From JBBRMQ01 sp038230775 (GTDB lineage Bacteria > Acidobacteriota > Thermoanaerobaculia > Gp7-AA8), in contig JBBRMQ010000173.1 in NCBI GenBank assembly GCA_038230775.1, positions 1-9,338 on the forward strand: DNA of 9,338 nucleotides. Reading direction: 5' to 3'. The notes under the pieces are model-generated. The model did not search any database. It was not told the DNA's origin and saw only the letters and a program-made list of their open reading frames with translations. Positions 1 to 6,134 of the stretch are shown here, one piece after another. The translations under genes and the position numbers were made by a program. The number at the start of each line of letters is the position of its first letter. The stretch's first letter is position 1.

Positions 1-1000
1 CGACGCCCCACACCAAGAGACCAGCCAGGTGTGGGGCGACTTTCATGAAGCTCGCGCCATCGTTCATCACGGCGCGCAGCGCATCGTTCAGCATCGTCAG
101 TGGCAGCGCCCGGATCAGCGGCTTCACCGCTTCGGGAAATCTCTCGTAGGAGAAGAAGACGCCGGAGCAGAGCCACATCGGCATCATGATCAGGTTCATG
201 ATTCCGTTCACGCCCTCGATGGTGCGTGCGCGCGACGCCGTAAGGAGCCCGAGGCCTGAGAACGCGTAGCCGCCGATGATGCAGAGGATCGCAAGCAGGA
301 GCACCGATCCGTGCACGCGCACGTTGAACACGATCCATCCGAATGCGACGAGGACCACGACCTCGATGATGAGGAAGCCGAGGCGGGAGAGAAATTGGGC
401 GATGAGGTAGTCGGAGCGGCGCATCGGCGTCGCCACCAGGCGCTTCAGAAGTTTTTTCGTGCGAGCGTTCGCAATGCTGAACCCCATGCCCCACATGCCC
501 GTGCCCATCAGGTTCATGCCTAACAAGCCGGGCATCAGGAAGTCGATGTAGCGCGAGCCCTGCTCGTGAACGAGATCCTCGCGCGTCGGGAACGAGTCGC
601 GACGGCCGGCGGCGGATTGCAGCGCCTCGTCGGCATCGCGCTCAGCGGATCGCGATTCGGGGCGGGTCGGATCGTAGCGATAGACGACCGGGCTGCCGCT
701 ATCGATCAGGAGCGAGATCTTTCCGTGGCGCAGGTCCGCTCGGCCTTCGTCCGCGGTGAGGATGCGTGGAAGAAGGGTCTTCGATTTCGAGAGGATCGCC
801 AGCCGTTTCTGCGCGTCAGCCCCGGCGGTCACGCCGACCGGAATGCGATCGGGAGGCTTATCGCGAAAGGCGAGTCCGAGCGCGATGGCCAGAAGAATCG
901 GAAAGGCGAACACCCAGAAAATCGCTTCGGGCTCGCGGATGAACTCCTTCATCCGCGCCGACGTGAGCTCCAGGATTGCGGGCTGGATCCGGCTAGGCAT
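1..1000 (-). CDS. ABC-2 type transporter permease, 3' end beyond the window
   Basis: Membrane subunit of an ABC-2 exporter that pairs with the ATPase encoded just upstream. I read 333 residues from ATG at 1000-998 before the window edge; the family usually runs to about 370, so perhaps 40 are missing. A first membrane helix lies at about residues 26-45. It is followed by a long soluble loop (46-150) with many charged residues, as in the DrrB/YhhJ-like group with an extracytoplasmic domain. Four to five more helices lie between 153 and 284, and another begins near 324. The coupling segment KRLVATPMRRSDYLIAQ (186-202) is typical of ABC-2 permeases. The start overlaps the ATPase stop by 8 bp and has a good Shine-Dalgarno (GGGAG, 7 nt before ATG), so the genes are translationally coupled. 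The substrate cannot be told; drugs, lipids or polysaccharide are all possible. Confidence 0.9.
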   Translation of the reverse strand, partial: MPSRIQPAILELTSARMKEFIREPEAIFWVFAFPILLAIALGLAFRDKPPDRIPVGVTAGADAQKRLAILSKSKTLLPRILTADEGRADLRHGKISLLIDSGSPVVYRYDPTRPESRSAERDADEALQSAAGRRDSFPTREDLVHEQGSRYIDFLMPGLLGMNLMGTGMWGMGFSIANARTKKLLKRLVATPMRRSDYLIAQFLSRLGFLIIEVVVLVAFGWIVFNVRVHGSVLLLAILCIIGGYAFSGLGLLTASRARTIEGVNGIMNLIMMPMWLCSGVFFSYERFPEAVKPLIRALPLTMLNDALRAVMNDGASFMKVAPHLAGLLVWGV

Positions 1001-1910
1001 CGCGCAGCTCCCGTCCGGTCAGCGAGACGAACAGATCCTCGAGCGTGGCCGCGTGCGTCGTCAGCGTCTTCAACTTCGCTCCGGACTGATCGATGATCGC
1101 CAGCACGCGCGGCACCGCATCGGCGAGCGAGTCGACGCGCAACTGCCACGACTCGCCGTGCGGGCTGCAGCCGCGACATCCCGGCAAGTCGCGCAGCGCG
1201 TCGGCGGAGAGCGGAGGCTCGGTGGTGAACTCCACGATGTTCGCCGCTTCCAGGCGCGCGATCAATTCGGCGGGCGTGCCGAGCGCGATCAGATGCCCGT
1301 GATCCACGATGGCGATGCGATCGCACAAACGCTCGGCTTCCTCCATGTAGTGCGTGGTCAGCAGAACGGTCCCGCCCTTCTGACGAAACTTCTCGACCAC
1401 GTCCCATAGCTGCAGGCGGCTCTGCGGATCGATGCCGGTGGTCGGCTCGTCGAGAAAGAGAATGTCCGGATCGCCCGCCAGTGCACACGCCACCGCCAGC
1501 CGTTGTTTCTGACCACCGGACAGCTTGCCCACGCGCGAGTCGCGTTTCTCATCCAGCGAGAGCGAGTTGAGAAGTGCGTCGGGATCGGGGCCGGATCGAT
1601 ACAGCGAACGGAAAAGGCGCACCGTCTCGTACACCGTCAGCTTTTCGTTGAGCTGCGTCTCCTGCAGCGAGATGCCGATCCGTTCGCGCAGTTCGCGCTC
1701 GTCGTCTTTCCAGCGCATGCCGAGGACCTGCACGTCGCCGGAATCGGGTTCGGTGAGACCTTCGAGAATCTCGATCGTGGTCGTCTTGCCGGCACCGTTC
1801 GGACCGAGAAGTCCGAAGCATTCACCGGTGGTAACGACGAGGTCGAGTCCGTCGACGGCCTTGACGTCGGGGTAGTACTTCCTGAGATCGCGGCAGGCGA
1901 TGACTTCCAT
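993..1910 (-). CDS. ABC-2 type exporter, ATP-binding subunit
   Basis: Cytoplasmic ATPase of 305 residues that powers the downstream permease. All nucleotide-binding motifs are intact: Walker A GPNGAGKT (36-43), Q-loop Gln83, signature LSGGQKQR (130-137), Walker B ILFLDEP (150-156), D-loop GIDP (159-162) and switch His187 (TTHYMEEAE). A roughly 80-residue C-terminal extension (about 225-300) resembles the DUF4162-type tail of DrrA/CcmA-like exporters. The ATG at 1910-1908 is chosen because MEVIACRDLRKYY begins as the family does. It has no Shine-Dalgarno; the hexamer TATATG ends 7 nt before the start, suggesting a leaderless transcript. It is first in a two-gene operon and diverges from the quinone oxidoreductase gene. 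The substrate is unknown; resistance or export is the default inference. Confidence 0.95.
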   Translation of the reverse strand: MEVIACRDLRKYYPDVKAVDGLDLVVTTGECFGLLGPNGAGKTTTIEILEGLTEPDSGDVQVLGMRWKDDERELRERIGISLQETQLNEKLTVYETVRLFRSLYRSGPDPDALLNSLSLDEKRDSRVGKLSGGQKQRLAVACALAGDPDILFLDEPTTGIDPQSRLQLWDVVEKFRQKGGTVLLTTHYMEEAERLCDRIAIVDHGHLIALGTPAELIARLEAANIVEFTTEPPLSADALRDLPGCRGCSPHGESWQLRVDSLADAVPRVLAIIDQSGAKLKTLTTHAATLEDLFVSLTGRELRDA

Positions 1911-1937
1911 CGCGCGACATATACACTACGCCGCGCG
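1900..1937. promoter_or_regulatory. Divergent promoter between ABC operon and quinone oxidoreductase
   Basis: Only 27 bp separate the two start codons (1911-1937). An AT-rich island (TATACACTA, 1920-1928) sits between two CGCGCG blocks (1911-1916 and 1932-1937). For the plus strand, TACACT (1922-1927) can serve as -10, with a weak -35 ATGACT (1900-1905) at 16-bp spacing and 10 nt to the ATG at 1938. For the minus strand, TATATG (1923-1918) lies 7 nt before the ATG at 1910. Neither side has a Shine-Dalgarno. The same few base pairs must serve both directions, so the two promoters probably compete or are co-regulated. Assignment is by eye. Confidence 0.45.
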
Positions 1938-2873
1938 ATGCGCGCCATCATGAGTTCGCTGCAGATCGGCGACGTTCCCGCTCCTTCGCTCGAAGCGAGC
2001 TCGGTTCGGATTCGCGTTCATGCCACCGCGGTCAATCGCGCTGACCTGCTGCAGCAGCAAGGTCATTATCCGCCGCCGCCCGGCGCCTCTCCGATTCTCG
2101 GACTGGAGTGCGCGGGTGAAGTGATCGAGTCCACGGTTGATGCGTGGAAGAAGGGTGACCGCGTGATGGCCCTTCTCGCCGGTGGCGGATACGCGGAAGA
2201 AGTCGTCGCACACGCCGGCTCGGTGATGCGTGTGCCCGACGCGATGACGTGGGAAGAAGCGGGCGCGCTCCCCGAGGTTTTCCTCACGGCGTTTCTGAAC
2301 GTGTTCGAGCTCGCGCGCGCGAAACCGGGCGAGACGCTTCTGGTTCACGGCGGCGGAAGCGGGGTAGGCACCGCAGCGACGACCCTCGGCAAGCTCGCGA
2401 AGCTGCGCGTCGTCGTGACGGCGGGATCCGATGAGAAGTGCCGGCAGTGCATCGCACACGGCGCCGATGACGCGATCAATTACAAGACCGAGGATTTCGT
2501 GGCGCGTGCGAAGGGCGTGGACGTGATTCTCGATCACATCGGCGCGCCCTACCTCAATCGCGACCTCGAGGCGCTGGCGATGGGAGGACGCGTCGTGATC
2601 ATCGGTTCGATGGGCGGCCGCGCCGACGTCCCCCTCGACGTCGCCGCCCTCCTCGGCAAACGCCAGCAGATCATCGGCTCGCATCTTCGCGGCCGCGAGG
2701 TGGGGGAGAAGGCGACCATCGTCGCGGCTTTCGTGAAGCGATTCGGCGAGGATCTGAACGCCGGACGAATCCGCCCGGTGATCGACTCCGTCTTCCCGCT
2801 CGAGCGCGCGGCCGATGCTCACAAGCGCATGACCGAGGATCACTTCGGCAAGATTGGGCTGAGGGTGAGCTAG
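1938..2873 (+). CDS. NAD(P)H quinone oxidoreductase, PIG3 family (zinc-independent MDR)
   Basis: Soluble 311-residue medium-chain dehydrogenase/reductase, expected to reduce quinones or enones with NADPH. The substrate-side hallmark of the PIG3 group, NRADLLQQQGHYPPPPGAS (33-51) followed by LGLECAGEV, is unmistakable. The Rossmann nucleotide-binding motif is HGGGSGVGTAA (137-147), followed by GADDAINYKTEDF (175-187) and LDHIGAPYL (198-206). The catalytic and structural zinc cysteines of alcohol dehydrogenases are absent, as expected for this branch. The reading frame stays open far upstream (to 1503), but that part is antisense to the ABC ATPase. MRAIMSS at 1938 matches the usual MRAI/V start of the family, so I start there; Met5 at 1950 is a less likely alternative. 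No Shine-Dalgarno is visible. The TAG stop lies inside the left arm of the following repeat element. Confidence 0.93.
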   Translation: MRAIMSSLQIGDVPAPSLEASSVRIRVHATAVNRADLLQQQGHYPPPPGASPILGLECAGEVIESTVDAWKKGDRVMALLAGGGYAEEVVAHAGSVMRVPDAMTWEEAGALPEVFLTAFLNVFELARAKPGETLLVHGGGSGVGTAATTLGKLAKLRVVVTAGSDEKCRQCIAHGADDAINYKTEDFVARAKGVDVILDHIGAPYLNRDLEALAMGGRVVIIGSMGGRADVPLDVAALLGKRQQIIGSHLRGREVGEKATIVAAFVKRFGEDLNAGRIRPVIDSVFPLERAADAHKRMTEDHFGKIGLRVS

Positions 2874-3039
2874 GGAAACTCTGCGCAAGTGCGAGAAACC
2901 CCTCACCCGGCCTTCGGCCACCCTCTCCCGCAAGCGGGGCGAGGGGTCACCACCCTACGTTGCCCTTCTCCCCGCGGGCGGGGAGAAGGTGCCCGAAGGG
3001 CGGATGAGGGGCACCTGCACTTGTGCAGAGCTTCCCTAG
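2870..3039. repeat. MITE-like palindromic repeat (copy A) of two facing double-hairpin units
   Basis: A 170-bp non-coding palindrome. Its 23-bp terminal inverted repeats (2870-2892 and 3017-3039) match at 21 of 23 positions, and each outer end is CTAG. Inside are two facing copies of a unit: CCCCTCA(C/T)CCG, then a small hairpin with a TTC loop (GGCC-TTC-GGCC at 2909-2919; GCCC-TTC-GGGC on the minus strand at 3001-2991), then a longer hairpin (about 2921-2945 and 2964-2989). The unit belongs to the widespread REP-like CCCTCACCCG...CCCTCTCCC type seen in many high-GC bacteria. No transposase is present. It lies between two convergent genes and could end transcription in both directions. CTAG at the ends may be a target duplication or part of the arms; because it is its own complement this cannot be decided here. 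Confidence 0.8.
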
Positions 3040-3137
3040 TTGTCATCCCGAGCGTAGCGAGGGACCGGTGTGGGTCGGGAGGCACGCAAAACGAACCGCC
3101 CTCCCACACCGGTCCCTCGCTACGCTCGGGATGACAA
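3040..3137. repeat. 35-bp perfect inverted repeat (HPERSEG-type intergenic repeat)
   Basis: Positions 3040-3074 and 3103-3137 are perfect reverse complements (35 of 35), separated by 28 nt. Each arm contains TGTCATCCCGAGCGTAGCG, an intergenic repeat that, when wrongly translated, gives the string HPERSEG; it is common in Acidobacteria and some other phyla. It starts at the base after copy A of the preceding element and stops 1 bp before the ankyrin gene stop codon (3139-3141). As RNA from either strand it would fold into a very stable stem, so it may act as a bidirectional terminator for the two convergent genes. No protein is encoded. Confidence 0.85.
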
Positions 3138-3138
3138 G

Positions 3139-3645
3139 TCAACACCGCTTGAGCTTTGCGGCGACCTTGTCCGAGCCGGTTGGTGCGCCCGCATCGCGCA
3201 GAATCTTCACCGTCGCGTTCTGGCAATCGAAGAGCGTGAAGCGATCGATGTCGTTGACGCCGGTGATCGCCATGTCGAGCGCTGTCGCACCATCGCGATC
3301 CCGAAGCTTCGTATTCGCGCCGCGCTTGAGAAGGATTTGCACCGTGTCGGTGTAGCCGTAGCCCGCGGCCATCATCAGCGGCGTAACGCCACGCGGATCG
3401 GCGCGGTTCGGATCGGCGCCGGCGTCGAGCAACGCGGTCACTGAGGCGTTCTGATGTTTGTGGATCGCGTGCTCGAGCGGCGTCCAGTCGTTGACGCCGC
3501 CCGGTTCGTTCGGATCGGCGCCTCGCGCAGCCTGTGTGCGGATCGCTCGAATATCGCCGTTGCGCGCGGCCCCGATGATCGGTGAAGTCTGGCGGTTTCC
3601 GTAGCAGGAGAGGGCGAGGCCGATGATCGAAGCGATCTTCTTCAT
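3139..3645 (-). CDS. Small exported ankyrin-repeat protein
   Basis: 168 residues: a short hydrophobic leader (MKKIASIIGLALSC, 1-14), then about four ankyrin repeats. Recognisable repeat cores are GAARNGDIRAI..ARGADPN (25-46), TPLEHAIHKHQNASVTALLDAGADPN (55-80), TPLMMAAGYGYTDTVQILLKRGAN (88-111) and ATALDMAITG...ATVKILRDAGA (120-154). Ankyrin repeats bind proteins; no enzyme domain is present. The leader has a poor lipobox (ALS-Cys14), so the product could be a lipoprotein or simply a periplasmic protein. The ATG at 3645-3643 begins a typical signal peptide. No Shine-Dalgarno precedes it, but a -35/-10 pair places transcription start close to the ATG. It is probably monocistronic, with its own regulated promoter despite lying in the same direction as the upstream radical SAM gene. 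The partner is unknown. Confidence 0.85.
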   Translation of the reverse strand: MKKIASIIGLALSCYGNRQTSPIIGAARNGDIRAIRTQAARGADPNEPGGVNDWTPLEHAIHKHQNASVTALLDAGADPNRADPRGVTPLMMAAGYGYTDTVQILLKRGANTKLRDRDGATALDMAITGVNDIDRFTLFDCQNATVKILRDAGAPTGSDKVAAKLKRC

Positions 3646-3651
3646 GGGAGC

Positions 3652-3680
3652 AATCTGCGGCGCCGTTGTACCTATGTCAA
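3652..3680 (-). promoter_or_regulatory. Promoter of the ankyrin-repeat gene
   Basis: On the minus strand a perfect -35 TTGACA (3680-3675), a 17-bp spacer and a weak -10 CAGATT (3657-3652) are followed by 6 nt and the ATG. This places the transcription start at or near the start codon. It lies within the 98-bp gap 3646-3743, which otherwise holds the operator at 3680-3702 and no clear hairpin terminator for the upstream gene. Confidence 0.6.
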
Positions 3681-3702
3681 GTACTTTATGTTACAAAGTA
3701 CT
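3680..3702. promoter_or_regulatory. Palindromic operator overlapping the -35 of the ankyrin gene
   Basis: A perfect 8-7-8 inverted repeat, AGTACTTT-N7-AAAGTACT, sits immediately upstream of the -35 box and shares its first T. It is an AT-rich island in otherwise GC-rich sequence. On the gene's strand, ACATAAAGTACTT inside it is echoed about 13 bp further by ACATAGGTAC, perhaps an extra half-site in the spacer. The geometry suggests a dimeric winged-helix-type repressor; no regulator gene is present in the window, so the binding protein is unknown. Confidence 0.6.
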
Positions 3703-3743
3703 GCCTCGCCTTGCTCATGCGGCGCGTTGTAGCACACGTCCGA

Positions 3744-4778
3744 TCAGTCGAAGAGCGATGCCTGCGCGGTCGGCCGGCGAAAGTGTTCGGCCGTCAGATG
3801 CCAGTCGACTTCATTGAGACCAAGCTTTCGCGTGGTGACGTCGAAGATCGCCGCGATCTGCTCGGCGAAGATGCCGGTTCCGCGCCCGCGCACGCCCCAG
3901 CGCGGGTCGTAGAGTTTTCCATCGCGGAGATCGCGCACGCGATTCAGCACCTTGTCTTTGCGGTCGGGGAAATTCTCTAGGAGCCATTGCTCGAACAGCG
4001 GCGCGACCGCGCCCGGCAGCCGCAGCACGACGAATCCGGCCGAGACCGCGCCGGCATCGCGCGCCGCGCGCAGGATCGCGGGCGTCTCGTGATCGGTGAT
4101 TGCCGGAACGACAGGCGCAACCATCACCGTCACCGGAATCCCGGCCTTTGCCAGGGTCTCAATCGCCTTCAGTCGAAGCTCCGGCGTCGCCGTGCGTGGC
4201 TCCATCACGTGATGGGTTTCCGGATCCAGGGTGGTCAGCGACACGGCGACCGAAGCGGCGTTGAACATCGCCAGCTCGCTGAGAATGTCGACGTCGCGGG
4301 TGACCAGGTGATTCTTCGTAATGATGGCCACCGGATTGCGGAACTCGGCGAGAACGGCGAGGCATCGTCGCGTGATCTCGAGCTTCCGTTCGATCGGCTG
4401 GTACGGGTCGGTCACTCCGCTGATCACGATGGTCGTTGGCTTCCACCGCGGCGACATCAACTCTTCACGGAGTAGTTCCGGCGCGTCTTCCTTCACGACG
4501 ATCTTCGTCTCGAAGTCCAATCCGGCGGAGAAGCCGAGGTATTCGTGGGTGGGGCGGGCGAAGCAGTAGATGCAGCCGTGCTCGCAGCCGCGGTAAGGGT
4601 TGATGCTCGTCTCGAAACCGACGTCGGGACTGTCGTTGCGCGCGATGATCGTCCGGCTCGGATCGCGAAGGTAGATCGTCTTCGGCGCGTCATCGTCTGG
4701 CGGCGCTTCGTCGTCGCGGACGTAGGAGAGCTTCTCGAAGCGGTTCTGCGGATTCCAGCTCGCGCCGCGGCCTTTCAT
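3744..4778 (-). CDS. PA0069-family radical SAM protein (SplB-like, COG1533)
   Basis: 344-residue cytoplasmic iron-sulfur protein. The [4Fe-4S]/SAM motif is CEHGCIYC (Cys65, Cys69, Cys72; C-x3-C-x2-C), set in the family hallmark NPYRGCEHGCIYCFARPTHEY (60-80). Further along, ISGVTDPYQPIERK and ITKNHLVTRDVDIL fit the radical SAM barrel. The family is related to spore photoproduct lyase, but its members are general bacterial proteins of unproven reaction, so DNA photoproduct repair should not be assumed. The frame extends to an ATG at 4835, but I start at 4778 because MKGRGASWNPQNRFE matches the conserved N-terminus and TAACCT stands 7 nt before it. The C-terminus (ASLFD) appears complete. It diverges from the secreted-protein gene at 4990. 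Confidence 0.9.
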   Translation of the reverse strand: MKGRGASWNPQNRFEKLSYVRDDEAPPDDDAPKTIYLRDPSRTIIARNDSPDVGFETSINPYRGCEHGCIYCFARPTHEYLGFSAGLDFETKIVVKEDAPELLREELMSPRWKPTTIVISGVTDPYQPIERKLEITRRCLAVLAEFRNPVAIITKNHLVTRDVDILSELAMFNAASVAVSLTTLDPETHHVMEPRTATPELRLKAIETLAKAGIPVTVMVAPVVPAITDHETPAILRAARDAGAVSAGFVVLRLPGAVAPLFEQWLLENFPDRKDKVLNRVRDLRDGKLYDPRWGVRGRGTGIFAEQIAAIFDVTTRKLGLNEVDWHLTAEHFRRPTAQASLFD

Positions 4779-4785
4779 TGGAAGC

Positions 4786-4791
4786 AGGTTA
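4786..4791 (-). promoter_or_regulatory. Possible -10 of the radical SAM gene
   Basis: TAACCT (4791-4786 on the minus strand) fits TAnnnT and ends 7 nt before the chosen ATG, with no Shine-Dalgarno between. A -35 at correct spacing is not evident; TTGACC (4804-4799) is only 7 bp away, too close. The case rests mainly on the matching arrangement at the other gene heads. Confidence 0.3.
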
Positions 4792-4875
4792 GCGCCGCGG
4801 TCAAGCGTTTCTACGCATCGTGGAATCGAGCGCACGACGAATTTCCGCGAGCCTCCGTATCAGAAGCAACCAGCA

Positions 4876-4906
4876 TCGCGGCGGGACGCCGCGACAGGAC
4901 GCCGCG
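4876..4906. other. GC-rich hairpin and direct repeat in the 4779-4989 spacer
   Basis: TCGCGGC (4876-4882) pairs with GCCGCGA (4888-4894) around a 5-nt loop, and GGACGCCGCG occurs twice (4884-4893 and 4897-4906, period 13). The feature lies between divergent genes, about 85 bp before the secreted-protein start, so it could be an operator or part of a 5' leader. Nearby, TTCACA (4925-4930) is a possible -35 with CCGAAT (4948-4953) at 17-bp spacing, which is weak. Nothing else stands out in this 211-bp spacer. Confidence 0.3.
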
Positions 4907-4978
4907 GAAGATCTGAACGCGGGGTTCACAACAAACGAGTCGTAACACCGAATGGCGGAGCTCTGTCTTCGACCACAC

Positions 4979-4993
4979 ATGGAGGAATCGTGA
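4979..4993 (+). promoter_or_regulatory. Shine-Dalgarno and overlapping four-codon mini-ORF before the secreted protein
   Basis: GGAGG (4981-4985) lies 4 nt before the GTG start at 4990 and decides that start. The same bases form ATG-GAG-GAA-TCG-TGA (4979-4993), whose stop overlaps the GTG as GTGA. This is the only transcription-unit head in the window with a clear Shine-Dalgarno. Whether the mini-ORF is translated is unknown. Confidence 0.5.
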
Positions 4994-6132
4994 GATCAAT
5001 CGCCGCAATCTTCAGCATTCTTTTGGCGTCGTCCGTTTTTGCGCAGAACCGGCCGGTGAAGGGCAACTTCATCGGCTTCTTTCCTGAGTGCGCCAGCTTC
5101 ATCAACTTCGTCGAGACACCTTCCAGGCCGGTTCTCACCGGTGAGACCTTTACGCTGATCGCGCACGCAGGATCGTTCGGCAATCTCAAGCCGGAATCGT
5201 ACAAATGGTTTCGAGGAGAGGTGGGAGACGTTTCGGGAGGGGTCGTCGGCACCGGTCCGTCGATCACGATTTCAGAGACCGACACGACCACGTATTGGTT
5301 GCGCGTGACGGCGGACTGCGGCGGCCCCGCGACCTCGCAGGTCACCGTTCCACTGGAGAAGGGCGCATGCGCAGGCAAGCCCGAACAGCTCTGCGTCGCG
5401 AACAATCGGTATCGCGTCACGGTCGACGCTGTCGATCCAAAGGGGAACGTCGCGCAAGGTGTCGCGCTCTATCAGACGAATTCCGTCGGCTACTTCAGCC
5501 TTCCGGCCTTCACCGGCGATGTGGCGGTGCCCGAGGTCGTGGTCAAGGTGCTGGAACCCGCCGGCGCGAATCCCTGGATTTTCTACTCGGGGCTGACAAA
5601 CCTCGACTACACGATCCACGTCACCGATACCGCCACGGGGCGTGACTTCAACACGTACCACGTCGCAGCGCCTCCCGTGGGCTCCGAGAAGAGCGTCGGT
5701 AACTTCGACGTCGCGGGTGCAACGTCCGAGCAATGCGCCGACGTGGTGGTGCAGACTTCGCTCGCGGCATCGCCGGCCAGCTGCGCGAACGGAGACGGTC
5801 AACTGTGCCTTCTCAATCGGTTCCTGATCACGATGAAGGCGCACGACAATCCGTCTCGCTCCGCAGCAGAAGGCGACGGCGCCGCGATCCCGGCAACCCA
5901 ACGATTCGGTTTCTTCTCCGTCCCGGCGCTGTCGAACGATCGCAGGAACGTCGAGGCGTTCGTGAAGATGATCGATGCAAACGCGAGCTTCGGGAAATAC
6001 TGGCTGTTCTTCGGCGGCCTGTCGGATTTCGAGTTGACCGTCACCGCGACGGACACGGTCACCGGAGCGCAGAAGATCTACACCAAGCCGGCCGGCAGCA
6101 CGTGCGGCATCAACGATACGTCGGCGTTCTAG
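4990..6132 (+). CDS. Secreted protein with Ig-like domain and two Acidobacteria-type C-terminal repeats
   Basis: 380 residues starting at GTG. A signal peptide (1-18, cleavage likely SVFA-QN) is followed by an Ig/PKD-like beta domain (about 43-122: GETFTLIAHA, YKWFRGE, TTTYWLRVTADCGG). Two homologous units of about 110 residues follow. Unit 1 (about 127-240) has C127, QLCVANNRYRVTV, GYFSLPAF, EVVVKVLEPAGANPWIFYSGLTNLDYTI and VTDTATG. Unit 2 (about 265-380) has C265, QLCLLNRFLITM, GFFSVPAL, VEAFVKMIDANASFGKYWLFFGGLSDFELTV, TDTVTG and the terminal DTSAF. I recognise this unit as a recurrent C-terminal module of extracellular Acidobacteriota proteins; the recognition is from memory. Paired cysteines in each unit suggest disulfides outside the cytoplasm. 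No catalytic motif is seen; a surface or adhesive role is possible but unproven. Confidence 0.85.
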   Translation: MRSIAAIFSILLASSVFAQNRPVKGNFIGFFPECASFINFVETPSRPVLTGETFTLIAHAGSFGNLKPESYKWFRGEVGDVSGGVVGTGPSITISETDTTTYWLRVTADCGGPATSQVTVPLEKGACAGKPEQLCVANNRYRVTVDAVDPKGNVAQGVALYQTNSVGYFSLPAFTGDVAVPEVVVKVLEPAGANPWIFYSGLTNLDYTIHVTDTATGRDFNTYHVAAPPVGSEKSVGNFDVAGATSEQCADVVVQTSLAASPASCANGDGQLCLLNRFLITMKAHDNPSRSAAEGDGAAIPATQRFGFFSVPALSNDRRNVEAFVKMIDANASFGKYWLFFGGLSDFELTVTATDTVTGAQKIYTKPAGSTCGINDTSAF

Positions 6133-6134
6133 CG

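Noticed and set aside
1503..1937. Open extension of the quinone oxidoreductase frame far upstream of 1938
   Set aside because: It is antisense to the conserved ABC ATPase, its translation is low-complexity and resembles nothing, and the family N-terminus begins at 1938.
1926..2933. Long minus-strand open frame opposite the quinone oxidoreductase
   Set aside because: Its translation is rich in Arg, His and Ala without domain pattern and is fully antisense to a clear enzyme; it is a shadow of high-GC coding sequence.
2889..3355. Small open frames across the repeats with HPERSEG and SPRPRGEG strings
   Set aside because: These are translations of palindromic intergenic repeats and lack ribosome binding sites or conserved protein features.
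3646..3743. Intrinsic terminator for the radical SAM gene
   Set aside because: No GC stem followed by a T-tract is visible on the minus strand in this gap; the only palindrome is the AT-rich operator.
4779..4835. Longer start (ATG 4835) for the radical SAM protein
   Set aside because: The 19 extra residues (MRSIPRCVETLDRGANLLP) are not part of the family pattern, which begins at MKGRGA.
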